Below are positions 1-6,446 of a stretch of 6,671 nucleotides of DNA, piece after piece. The position numbers and the translations under genes are program-made. A model generated the notes under the pieces. It made no database searches. It was given only the letters and a program-made list of their open reading frames with translations, and was not told where the DNA came from. The stretch covers positions 1 to 6,671 of the forward strand of contig CAKOLP010000050.1 in assembly GCA_934096025.1 (NCBI GenBank). Direction: 5' to 3'. The number at the start of each line of letters is the position of its first letter. Positions within the stretch are counted from its first letter, which is position 1. The stretch is from an uncultured Bacilli bacterium (GTDB lineage: Bacteria; Bacillota_I; Bacilli_A; RF39; UBA660).

Positions 1-140
1 ATAACATTGTTGTAACTAAAGATAAAGATGAGTTAGATAAATTATTTAACTACATTCCTACCGAAGCATCTTTTACACCTTTAAGGGATTTAAAAGATGT
101 TCCTAGTAAACCGATTAAAATTGAATTAATAAAAAAATAA
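1..140 (+). CDS. C-terminal end of an unidentified protein (5'-truncated by the window)
   Basis: The window opens inside a reading frame whose first complete codon begins at position 3. It runs for 45 codons to a TAA stop at 138-140. The visible tail is mixed charged and hydrophobic (begins NIVVTKDKDELDK, ends KPIKIELIKK) and has no motif that I recognise. The other two forward frames here carry stops within the first 15 bases, so this frame is the coding one if the stretch is coding. It lies upstream of the putative oriT and the relaxase in the same orientation, so it may belong to the same mobile element. No rho-independent terminator with a T-run follows the stop. The function cannot be given from this fragment. 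Confidence 0.55.
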   Translation, partial: NIVVTKDKDELDKLFNYIPTEASFTPLRDLKDVPSKPIKIELIKK

Positions 141-330
141 AATACGTGGCACGTTTTGTTGAACTTGTTCAATGAAAGTGGCGATAGTATTTTATATCAA
201 TTCTTTATGTAGTTTAATTTCATTACAAAGTTTTGAAATATTACGAAATAAAGCAAACGGATTCTAAGGTGTTAAACCTTAGCCCACTGGTATCTTGTTA
301 GTATGACAAGATACCTAGGGGGTTATATAT
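141..330. other. oriT: Candidate origin of transfer (oriT) / hairpin-rich tract upstream of the relaxase
   Basis: This non-coding stretch holds a cluster of inverted repeats. These are ACGTG-g-CACGT (144-154); TTGAAC-tt-GTTCAA (159-172), which extends as RNA to 154-177 with two G.U pairs; CTAAGGT-gttaa-ACCTTAG (264-282); and a perfect 10-bp stem GGTATCTTGT / ACAAGATACC (289-298 and 306-315) around the 7-nt loop TAGTATG. CCC (283-285) and GGG (from 318) could lengthen the last stem. In the MobV family (pMV158 type) the origin lies just upstream of the relaxase gene and the nick lies in the loop of an inverted repeat, so 289-315 is the best nic-region candidate. The assignment to oriT is inferred from position and structure; I do not see the exact pMV158 nic sequence. 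No convincing -35/-10 promoter is visible here. Confidence 0.5.
289..315. repeat. Perfect 10-bp inverted repeat, 7-nt loop (probable relaxase target hairpin)
   Basis: GGTATCTTGT at 289-298 is exactly complementary to ACAAGATACC at 306-315, with loop TAGTATG between. It lies 57 bp before the relaxase start codon and is the strongest hairpin in the left intergenic region. No T-run follows (next bases TAGGGGG), so it is not a terminator. A relaxase binding and nicking hairpin is the most economical reading. A role in the leader mRNA of the relaxase is the alternative. Confidence 0.6.
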
Positions 331-331
331 T

Positions 332-367
332 ATGTCAAAACAAAATATACCTAAAAAAGGATGGTGA
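332..367 (+). CDS. Possible 11-aa leader peptide upstream of the relaxase
   Basis: ATG at 332 opens a short frame (MSKQNIPKKGW) that ends at TGA 365-367, four bases before the relaxase ATG at 372. It is preceded by a purine-rich AGGGGG (317-322) nine bases upstream, an acceptable but non-canonical ribosome site. That G-run could pair with the CCC flanking the 289-315 hairpin. If translated, ribosomes finishing this peptide would sit on the relaxase ribosome site, which suggests translational coupling. It is very short, so chance is a real possibility. Confidence 0.3.
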   Translation: MSKQNIPKKGW

Positions 368-374
368 TAAAATG
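363..374 (+). promoter_or_regulatory. Ribosome binding site that fixes the relaxase start
   Basis: GGTGAT (363-368) matches the end of the anti-Shine-Dalgarno complement GGAGGTGAT, with three bases before ATG 372. AAGGA (357-361) may contribute. It supports starting the relaxase at 372 rather than 303, which would add 23 residues outside the family's usual N-terminus. It overlaps the last codons of the possible leader peptide. Confidence 0.6.
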
Positions 375-1730
375 GAAGAACTTTCTTACTCTTTCCATAT
401 TGGAAGTGATAAAAACAAGAAAAATAGTGTAAGATTAACATCAAAAAATAATGTTAGTGGAACTAATTCTATGAGTAATAACGCTATTCAAAATGCCAAG
501 CAATTATCAACAGCTGATAAACATAACTATAGAAAATATGATAATAGACAAGATGAAATTGTGGTTATAAAAGGAACTACTTCACTATATAATGATGTAC
601 TTCGTTTTTATAAAAATGAATTTGAAGAAGCAAGATTAGAATATAACAATAAGCAAACAAGAGATGACAGAAAAATAGAAGATTATTTCAAAAAAATTAG
701 TAATAATTCAAAAAGTGATTTAGCAGTACAAATAATAATTGAACTTGGAAATAAAAAATTCTGGGATACTAAATCAATGACATATAAGCATAAAATGACA
801 AATGTTTTTATAAAACAAGTTGATGATTTAGAACTATTACTTCCAAACTTTAAAATTTGTAGTGCTATTATTCATTATGATGAAACTTCTCCACACCTTC
901 ATATAGTTGGTGTACCTATAAAATATAATTGTAAAACTGGTATGTCTATGCAAGTTGGTAAAACTGATGTTTTTACAAGAAATTCACTAAAAGAATTACA
1001 GGATAAAATGAGAATTTTATGTATTGAAGAATATAATAAAGAATATAATTTAGATGCTACTTTAAAGCAAAAGCTTAAAGGAAGAAATAGAGATATTCAT
1101 GTATGTGATATGTCTAATTATCAAGAAACTAAAGCTTTAATTGAGAAACACCAAAAAGAAATAGATGTGATAGGTAATAATTCCTTAGAACTAAAATCTA
1201 ATTCTAATATTATTAAGAATGAAATAAAAAAGCTTAAGAAAGTTCCATTAAAAGATAATTTATTTATTATTTCTAAAGAACAAAAAGATAAATTGGAAGA
1301 CTATATTGATAAAGTTGATAAAACTACAGATGATTATAGAGACGTAAAAGATCTATCAGCAAACTTAAATATTATTACTAAACAAGCAAGACAAGATAGC
1401 AAAAGACTTAAAAACTTACGAGAAAATAATGAAGCATTAGAATTAAGAGTTGAAAACTTAAATGAAAAAGTAGAAACTCAAGAAAAACAAATAAAAGAAT
1501 TAAAAAGTGATAATTTTGATTTGAAATACCAACTTCAACAATTGCAGTACTTATTTGAAAAGCTAGTTAAATTTTTAAAGAGAATGTTTAATAAAAAAGA
1601 TAAGGAAGATATATATTCAGAAGTTGTTTCTGATATGTATAATAATCAAATTATTAATGAAAAAACATTTGATAGAATTACAGGTTGGGACAATAATTTA
1701 AGCAAAGAAAAAGATGATTTTGAGATATAA
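372..1730 (+). CDS. mob: MobV-family relaxase / plasmid recombination enzyme (Mob_Pre)
   Basis: This is the DNA-strand transferase that nicks oriT on one strand and, in this family, stays covalently bound to the 5' end to lead plasmid mobilization by a helper conjugation system. Evidence is the metal-binding motif HYDETSPHLHIVGVPI (residues 168-183 of 452), which matches the HxDExxPHxH motif of MobV proteins such as MobM (HLDESTPHMHMGVVPF). Upstream is KHNYRKYD (about 50-57), equivalent to the HNxR motif that carries the catalytic His of MobM, here His51. Residues about 323-405 form a long Lys/Glu/Leu-rich coiled coil, usual for the C-terminal half. I choose ATG 372 because GGTGAT (363-368) gives a well-placed ribosome site. 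The in-frame ATG at 303 lies in the oriT hairpin and has no ribosome site. The gene looks intact. It converges on the nuclease gene across a shared terminator. Confidence 0.92.
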   Translation: MEELSYSFHIGSDKNKKNSVRLTSKNNVSGTNSMSNNAIQNAKQLSTADKHNYRKYDNRQDEIVVIKGTTSLYNDVLRFYKNEFEEARLEYNNKQTRDDRKIEDYFKKISNNSKSDLAVQIIIELGNKKFWDTKSMTYKHKMTNVFIKQVDDLELLLPNFKICSAIIHYDETSPHLHIVGVPIKYNCKTGMSMQVGKTDVFTRNSLKELQDKMRILCIEEYNKEYNLDATLKQKLKGRNRDIHVCDMSNYQETKALIEKHQKEIDVIGNNSLELKSNSNIIKNEIKKLKKVPLKDNLFIISKEQKDKLEDYIDKVDKTTDDYRDVKDLSANLNIITKQARQDSKRLKNLRENNEALELRVENLNEKVETQEKQIKELKSDNFDLKYQLQQLQYLFEKLVKFLKRMFNKKDKEDIYSEVVSDMYNNQIINEKTFDRITGWDNNLSKEKDDFEI

Positions 1731-1748
1731 CTCTAATCATCTTTTTTT
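1708..1748. terminator. Bidirectional rho-independent terminator between convergent genes
   Basis: AAAAAGATGATT (1708-1719) is perfectly complementary to AATCATCTTTTT (1735-1746). Inside this a GAG/CTC pairing (1722-1724 with 1731-1733) closes a six-base loop. The right arm ends in a run of seven T (1742-1748) for plus-strand transcripts, and the left arm supplies the matching A-run, which is a T-run for minus-strand transcripts. The element covers the last codons of both the relaxase (stop 1728-1730) and the nuclease gene (stop 1737-1739), so both genes share it. Confidence 0.85.
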
Positions 1749-3590
1749 GATAATACATTTAGGGCAGCTATTTCCTCTATTTCTGTTAACTATACTTGCT
1801 TGCCATTCATGACCTTCATTGCATATCCACCATACTTTTTTATTGCTATTGGCCATGACCATATTTGGCTTTAGTTCACCATTTTTTTCATTATTCCATT
1901 CCTTTGATAATTTCGGATTTACAGTTGCAAGATCATTATAGCCAATAATAACTTGTCGTCCAGAACACTGAGGACAACCTGAACCTTTTTGTCTATTAGT
2001 TATTGTTGCTTGCCATTCGTGTCCTTTGCTACATATCCACCAGACTTTTTTACCACTATTAGCCATAACCATATCTGGCTTTAGTTCACCATTTTTTTCA
2101 TTATTCCATTCCTTTGATAATTTCGGATTTACTGTAGCAAGGTCATTATAACCCTTAAGTATTTGTTGATTCGCACAAATAGGACAACCTGCCCCATTAT
2201 TTCGACTTCTTATTATTGCTTGCCATTCGTGTCTTTTGCTACATATCCACCAGACTTTTTTGCCGCTATTAGCCATAACCATATCTGGCTTTAATTCACC
2301 ATTTTTTTCATTATTCCACTCTTTTGCAACATTAGGATTAATATGCATTAAGGAACGTTCTTTTTGGTTATTTATAAACGAAGAATATATTAAAGCGCGA
2401 TCTCTATCTAAATTAACATCTACTTTCTTATTTAAGTATTTTACTAAAAGTTCTATAGCAGATTTTATTCCTGCATCAGAATATGTGCATGGAATAATTC
2501 TTAAGTAATCATTTTCAACACTTTCTTCCTTTATATTTTCTTTTACCCTAAATAAAAGTATCTTATTTTCTTTACAAATTTTATTTTTTCTTTCATCACT
2601 TTTCAGATTTTTATGCCAAAATGACCCATCATATTCAATAGCAATTTTTTTTGATGGAATAAAAATATCTAATTCCATTTTCAAATGATGATCACCATTG
2701 ATGGCATCAGGGAATGCTTTTTTTATATAAAAATAAATCGCTTGTTCTGGAAAAGAACTTTGCAACTCTTTTGCACAAGTAGGACACCCATTACCATTAT
2801 TTCGGCTATATATTGTTGCTTGCCATTCATGCCCTTTGTTACACTTCCACCATACTTTTCTATTACTATTTGTCATAACCATATCTGGCTTTAATTTATC
2901 ATTTTTTTCATAATTCCATTCTTTAGCTAATTTTGGATTTATTGTTGCAAAATCATTATAGCCTTTATAAACTTGTTGCCCAGTACAAATTGAACATCCT
3001 GTACCTCTATTCCTATTAATTACACTGGCTTCCCATTCGTGTTCTTTGTTGCATATCCACCATACTTTTTTACCACTATTAGCCATAATCATATCTGGCT
3101 TTAATTCGCCATTCTTTTCATAATTCCATTCTTTAGCTAATTTTGGATTTATTGTTGCAAGATCATTATAACCTTTAAGTAATTGCTTATTTGCACAAAA
3201 AGGACAATCTCTACCTCTACTTCTATTATCTATGCTTGCTTCCCATTCGTGTCCTTTCTTGCATATCCACCAGACCTTTTTACCACTATTAGCCATAACC
3301 ATATCTGGCTTTAATTCGCCATTTTTTTCATAATTCCATTCTTTAGCTAATTTTGGATTAACTGTTGCAAGATCATTATAGCCGACAATAACTTGTCGTC
3401 CAGAACACTGAGGGCAGCCCGTCCCTTTATTTCTATTATTTATACTTGCTTCCCATTCATGCCCTTTGTTGCATATCCACCAGATTTTTCGTTTAGAACC
3501 AAGAGATAAATTTTCTAGGTTTATATTGATATTTTTTTTATAATTATATTCTTGCATTAAAGATTTATTATTGATCAACTTGTTAGACAT
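1737..3590 (-). CDS. Seven-repeat treble-clef zinc-ribbon protein with an internal PD-(D/E)XK/Vsr-like nuclease domain
   Basis: This is a predicted zinc-binding nucleic-acid protein of 617 aa. Units 1-4 (residues about 8-77, 78-147, 148-217, 218-272) and 5-7 (418-487, 488-557, 558-617) are 70-residue repeats of the probable zinc-ribbon family (DUF4379/PF14311 type). Each keeps Cx3HEW-x12-Cx2C with identical spacing (in unit 1, C40, H44, W46, C59, C62) and a KxWWxC lead-in. Between units 4 and 7's group lies a domain (273-417) with E282, ELDIF (E306, D308), IEYDG (E319, D321) and H326. This is the pattern of Vsr/DUF559-like PD-(D/E)XK endonucleases, so cleavage of DNA is the likely activity. 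ATG 3588-3590 is the start, because AGGTGA lies seven bases upstream. An in-frame TTG at 3609-3611 falls in the -10 box. The gene diverges from the HEPN operon. Accessory or defence function is inferred; the target is unknown. Confidence 0.8.
   Translation of the reverse strand: MSNKLINNKSLMQEYNYKKNININLENLSLGSKRKIWWICNKGHEWEASINNRNKGTGCPQCSGRQVIVGYNDLATVNPKLAKEWNYEKNGELKPDMVMANSGKKVWWICKKGHEWEASIDNRSRGRDCPFCANKQLLKGYNDLATINPKLAKEWNYEKNGELKPDMIMANSGKKVWWICNKEHEWEASVINRNRGTGCSICTGQQVYKGYNDFATINPKLAKEWNYEKNDKLKPDMVMTNSNRKVWWKCNKGHEWQATIYSRNNGNGCPTCAKELQSSFPEQAIYFYIKKAFPDAINGDHHLKMELDIFIPSKKIAIEYDGSFWHKNLKSDERKNKICKENKILLFRVKENIKEESVENDYLRIIPCTYSDAGIKSAIELLVKYLNKKVDVNLDRDRALIYSSFINNQKERSLMHINPNVAKEWNNEKNGELKPDMVMANSGKKVWWICSKRHEWQAIIRSRNNGAGCPICANQQILKGYNDLATVNPKLSKEWNNEKNGELKPDMVMANSGKKVWWICSKGHEWQATITNRQKGSGCPQCSGRQVIIGYNDLATVNPKLSKEWNNEKNGELKPNMVMANSNKKVWWICNEGHEWQASIVNRNRGNSCPKCIIKKR
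1740..2339 (-). repeat. C-terminal tandem array: three 210-bp zinc-ribbon coding units
   Basis: Units lie at 2130-2339, 1920-2129 and 1740-1919, the last one truncated at the stop codon. The first Cys codon of successive units recurs at exactly 210-bp steps (2242, 2032, 1822 mark the same base of the reverse-strand motif). All three share the variant KEWNNEKN, whereas the N-terminal array has KEWNYEKN. Long runs of the second and third units are nearly identical at base level. Confidence 0.9.
2340..2774 (-). other. Nuclease-like domain inserted between the two zinc-ribbon arrays
   Basis: This segment encodes about 145 residues with no zinc-ribbon unit. It starts after the CPTC of unit 4 and ends at the NPNVAKEW that opens unit 5. 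The distance between flanking motif Cys codons is 600 bp instead of 210. Candidate catalytic residues are E282, D308, E319 and D321, in an FPEQ ... ELDIFIPSKKIAIEYDG context. A downstream strand (KILLFRV) matches the last core strand of Vsr/DUF559 folds. It is classed by motif only. Confidence 0.65.
2775..3569 (-). repeat. N-terminal tandem array: four zinc-ribbon coding units of 210 bp
   Basis: Units lie at 3360-3569, 3150-3359, 2940-3149 and a shortened fourth at 2775-2939 that gives way to the nuclease domain. The reference motif base recurs at 3472, 3262, 3052 and 2842, exactly 210 bp apart. The first unit is the most divergent (QEYNYKKNININLEN instead of KEWNYEKNGELKPDM), as is usual for a terminal repeat. 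Confidence 0.9.
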
Positions 3591-3603
3591 ATAAACATCA
3601 CCT

Positions 3604-3620
3604 ACATACAATTATAGCAT
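3604..3620 (-). promoter_or_regulatory. Extended -10 promoter of the nuclease gene
   Basis: Reading the minus strand, TGCTATAAT (3619-3611) is a perfect extended -10 element. No good -35 lies 16-18 bases upstream, as is common for TGn promoters. Transcription would start near 3604, leaving a short leader that contains AGGTGA and the ATG at 3590. This placement rules out the TTG at 3609-3611 as start codon. Confidence 0.7.
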
Positions 3621-3634
3621 AAATTTAGAATTTA
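3620..3634. repeat. Inverted repeat between the divergent promoters (possible operator)
   Basis: TAAATT-tag-AATTTA is a perfect 6-bp inverted repeat with a three-base spacer. It sits immediately upstream of the minus-strand -10 and upstream of the plus-strand promoter. It consists almost only of A and T, so chance is plausible. It is noted because of its position between two divergent promoters. Confidence 0.25.
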
Positions 3635-3667
3635 ATTATTTATCAAAGATGTGATACAATAAATCTA
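3632..3667 (+). promoter_or_regulatory. Extended -10 promoter of the HEPN operon
   Basis: TGATACAAT (3652-3660) is an extended -10 element (TG, one base, TACAAT). The -35 position (3632-3637, TTAATT) is weak. The start would be near 3667, giving a 17-base leader that carries AAAGGAGG (3671-3678) before ATG 3684. It and the nuclease-gene promoter face apart, with -10 boxes 38 bp from each other. Confidence 0.65.
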
Positions 3668-3683
3668 ATTAAAGGAGGATAGT

Positions 3684-5408
3684 ATGGAATTACATGAATT
3701 AGGAATAATTAACACACAAATACCTAAATTTGGACCATACACTAATGGAAAAATTAGTAATTTATATATTATTTATAAAAGCAAAAAGATTTCAACTTAT
3801 GTAAGTGTTAATTTTCAAGAATCAAAAAAAAATGGACTATTTTTTTATGATATTAATGAGAATACAATTAATTGTTTAAATAAAAAAGAATGTGAAGAAA
3901 ATTTATCATTAATTGATAAAGTACTAGATAAAGAGGATTACTCTAAATTTATTTACTATATAGCCAATACAAAAAAAGAAAAAGAGATAATTGAAATAAA
4001 GAATTTTTTTATACCAATAGATAATAATTCTGAAAATTCTTTGTATGATGCTAATGCTGAAATTATTATAAAAGAAATTGATAAAAGAGTAGAATGTAAT
4101 ATTTGTGTGCTTCATAGTTCATCTGGAATGGGAAAAACATTTATAAATTTTGATTGTGAAAATATATCAAAATCTGAATTACAACACATTAATTTTTCAT
4201 CAATGATAGATATATCGTTAAACTTCAGTAAAAAAGAAATAATTAATTTTGGAAATATTGTAAAATTTGAATCGGAAATTGATAAAATTAATATGGTTAT
4301 TGATTCTATTCCCGGTTATTTATTATCGAAACATATCCTAGGAGAACTAAATTTTAATAATCTATCACCAGGAGAAATGGTTAATCTTATTATTAATTCG
4401 ACGAAAGCAGTTAGGGTTGGACAAATAGAGGGAATAACCTCAATAAAAAGAAAATTTAAATATATTACAATTCTTAACAATTTTGATATTGAAGAAGATG
4501 AAATATTTATAGGTGATATTATCATATCAAAAAAAATTAGAGAAAAAGATAAATTTAAATTAAACTCTGGAAAATACGTATATATATCAATTTATGTAGT
4601 TGCCGATACTATTAACGAAGCAAAACAAATTGCTTTTAACAAGATTGGTAATGTAATTAATTTTATCGAACTAGTAAATAAAAATAGTTGCTTTTACAAG
4701 CTATACAATAAAAATAAAGAATACAGCAAGTGGGATATTGAAGATTTATTAGTAGATTTCAAATTAAATGATCAATTTTATATTTATAATATTATTTTTC
4801 CAGAGCAAAGTGCGTATGGAAGCAATAAAAACCTAATAATTAAAAAAATAGGAAAAATTAGTAATACTAGTGAAATGTTGGAATTTAAGGAACAATTAGA
4901 ACCCATTGTATACAATTATGATGAAAAGAAAAATAAAATGTTTAATGCAATATTTTGGTTAAACAAAACACTGCAAACTTTATTTTATGACATAAACCAA
5001 TCCATAATTTACATAAATATTGCAATTGAATATTCTGTATCACAAGAACCACCACAAAATTATTATGGTGATTATCCAGAATTGGAAGACTTAGTAAATG
5101 AATTTAGAAAAATAATAGATTCAAAAATAATAAACAAAAAACTAAATAGTCAAGTAAAAAATATTGTTGCAAAAATACAATATGATAATTCTGTTAATGC
5201 TAGATTCTTCAATATGATGGAAAGAATGAAAATAAATTTAACAGAAAAGCAAGAACAAAATTATAGAAATATAAGAAAAGCAAGAAATTCTATAATACAC
5301 AATAACGAAGAAATTGATATTACACAACATGATATAATAGAATGCTATATGACTATTTCTAAGGTTATTTTTTATAGAATTACGGAGGAAATAAATGAAT
5401 TTATATAA
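3684..5408 (+). CDS. HEPN-domain protein (Apea-like), putative RNase effector
   Basis: I do not recognise the full 574-aa protein as a named family, but the C-terminus (about 415-574) is all-helical and reads as an Apea-like HEPN domain. It has a helix with AIFWLNKTL (422-430), then INIAIEYSV (444-452), then RNIRKARNSIIHN with R534-NSII-H539. This is the Rx4H motif that forms the RNase site of HEPN toxins. Upstream, about 258-330 is a beta-rich segment ending in VVADTINEAKQIAFNKI, a pattern seen before such HEPN domains. At 141-152, CVLHSSSGMGKT resembles a P-loop, but the first glycine is a serine and no Walker B follows. ATG 3684 has an excellent AAAGGAGG. The next gene overlaps its 3' end by 14 bp. 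HEPN proteins commonly act in abortive infection or toxin-antitoxin systems; that role here is inferred. Confidence 0.6.
   Translation: MELHELGIINTQIPKFGPYTNGKISNLYIIYKSKKISTYVSVNFQESKKNGLFFYDINENTINCLNKKECEENLSLIDKVLDKEDYSKFIYYIANTKKEKEIIEIKNFFIPIDNNSENSLYDANAEIIIKEIDKRVECNICVLHSSSGMGKTFINFDCENISKSELQHINFSSMIDISLNFSKKEIINFGNIVKFESEIDKINMVIDSIPGYLLSKHILGELNFNNLSPGEMVNLIINSTKAVRVGQIEGITSIKRKFKYITILNNFDIEEDEIFIGDIIISKKIREKDKFKLNSGKYVYISIYVVADTINEAKQIAFNKIGNVINFIELVNKNSCFYKLYNKNKEYSKWDIEDLLVDFKLNDQFYIYNIIFPEQSAYGSNKNLIIKKIGKISNTSEMLEFKEQLEPIVYNYDEKKNKMFNAIFWLNKTLQTLFYDINQSIIYINIAIEYSVSQEPPQNYYGDYPELEDLVNEFRKIIDSKIINKKLNSQVKNIVAKIQYDNSVNARFFNMMERMKINLTEKQEQNYRNIRKARNSIIHNNEEIDITQHDIIECYMTISKVIFYRITEEINEFI
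5384..5397 (+). promoter_or_regulatory. Internal ribosome binding site coupling the two operon genes
   Basis: GGAGGA (5384-5389) lies five bases before ATG 5395, inside the last codons of the HEPN gene (stop 5406-5408). The 14-bp overlap with its own strong ribosome site implies translational coupling and co-production of the two proteins. Confidence 0.75.
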
Positions 5409-6315
5409 TTATATAATTGAAATCATTAATAAATATAAAAAAGAATCTGTATTTTTAAAAGATTATTATGAAATAAAGAATGAAATTAATGAATTAAAAC
5501 AAGATTTTACATATAGTTTATTCTTTCAATTAGCTGATGGCCATGCCTATAATTATTTTTATGCTCCAAACGTTGCCTTACAACTATATAGTCAAATGGA
5601 ACAAAAAAAAGAAGAAGATGAATTTATCTCAAGAGAAAATTGTAGAAAAATTTTATCAAATAAAGCAATAAAAAAATATGTAGATTTATCAACAAAAGTT
5701 AATACAGAAATATTTGAAAAAATACAAAATATGTTGTCCCCTTTTGATAAACCTAAAAATAGTAAAGATAATTATCTTTATAATAAATTTTATAATGAAC
5801 TTGGATATCTTGGCTTTGGAAGAATACTAAATAATTGTGCAAACTTTAAAGATAATATAGAAGAATATATTATGGAAAGAAATAAATATATAAAAGAAGG
5901 CGAATTCATTTTTCCATACAACATAATTTCGAAAGATTATTTTATAGATAAATTAGAAGAAAACAATAGAAATAACATTTTTAATTCTTTTGAAAATTTT
6001 AATATACTTTTTGCTATAATAAACATCTTATTCTATGCAATTTTGGATGATAAAGTATTGTATTTAGAAAAGAGCAATATAAAAATATTAAAATCAAAAA
6101 ATAAGAACAATGTTAAAATACTGAAGTTTTCTACTAGTAATATTAAATTTCTATTTGGATTTCCACTAATTATTAAAATAGATGAGGATATTTTCTTTAC
6201 TCAAAATACCAGTACACAGTTAGGAGAAAAAAATGAAACTACATGCGAATGTGTAAAGTTAAATTTTAGTGAAAAAATGTCATTATCAAGTTTTTCAATT
6301 CTAGATTTATCTTAA
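5395..6315 (+). CDS. Unknown 306-aa partner of the HEPN protein
   Basis: I do not recognise this protein. It begins with an amphipathic helix (YNYIIEIINKYKKE), has helical segments through about residue 170, a strongly hydrophobic stretch NFNILFAIINILFYAIL (201-217) that could be a buried helix or a marginal membrane segment, and a beta-leaning C-terminus (about 221-270, alternating short strands). No signal peptide, zinc motif, helix-turn-helix or nuclease motif is visible. The MNT nucleotidyltransferase signature (GSxxxG ... SDxD), typical of HEPN/MNT antitoxins, is absent. The overlap with the HEPN gene and shared promoter argue for joint function, for example sensor, inhibitor or complex subunit. 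Base composition matches the HEPN gene. The reading frame is intact, ending in TAA. Confidence 0.75.
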   Translation: MNLYNYIIEIINKYKKESVFLKDYYEIKNEINELKQDFTYSLFFQLADGHAYNYFYAPNVALQLYSQMEQKKEEDEFISRENCRKILSNKAIKKYVDLSTKVNTEIFEKIQNMLSPFDKPKNSKDNYLYNKFYNELGYLGFGRILNNCANFKDNIEEYIMERNKYIKEGEFIFPYNIISKDYFIDKLEENNRNNIFNSFENFNILFAIINILFYAILDDKVLYLEKSNIKILKSKNKNNVKILKFSTSNIKFLFGFPLIIKIDEDIFFTQNTSTQLGEKNETTCECVKLNFSEKMSLSSFSILDLS

Positions 6316-6378
6316 AGTATATCAATATTATTAATAGTTAGATATAATGAACACCAAAAGAAAAAAACATATACTTTT
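6314..6378 (+). terminator. Possible terminator after the HEPN operon
   Basis: AAAGTATAT (6314-6322) is exactly complementary to ATATACTTT (6369-6377), followed by one more T. The 46-base loop between them is far longer than usual and the T-run is short, so this is a weak terminator call. No better candidate lies directly behind the stop codon. Confidence 0.3.
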
Positions 6379-6389
6379 GAAACACACCA

Positions 6390-6404
6390 CGCACCATTTG
6401 AAAT
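6390..6404 (+). repeat. Direct repeat copy 1, CGCaCCATTTGAAAT
   Basis: This 15-bp sequence recurs at 6537-6551 with one mismatch (A for T at position 4), 147 bp apart. CCATTTGAAAT itself is identical in both. Copy 1 lies upstream of the small-RNA promoter and copy 2 lies inside the RNA. The role is unknown; possible readings are protein-binding iterons or a duplication. Confidence 0.6.
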
Positions 6405-6446
6405 TATACTAAGTAGTAATTACTTAAATTTCTCTATATAAAATAG

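Noticed and set aside
303..371. Upstream in-frame ATG for the relaxase
   Set aside because: It lies in the oriT hairpin loop, has no ribosome site, and would add 23 residues unlike the family N-terminus. ATG 372 has a good ribosome site.
2236..2894. Plus-strand open frames antisense to the zinc-ribbon/nuclease gene
   Set aside because: They mirror the repeat coding sequence, have no supporting ribosome sites and no recognisable products. The same holds for minus-strand frames within 3924-4525.
1740..3569. Regular repeats that might suggest a CRISPR array
   Set aside because: The 210-bp units are continuous coding sequence with protein-level periodicity, not short repeats separated by unique spacers.
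3591..3611. TTG start seven codons upstream in the nuclease gene
   Set aside because: The codon overlaps the -10 box of the gene's own promoter, and ATG 3590 has AGGTGA at proper spacing.
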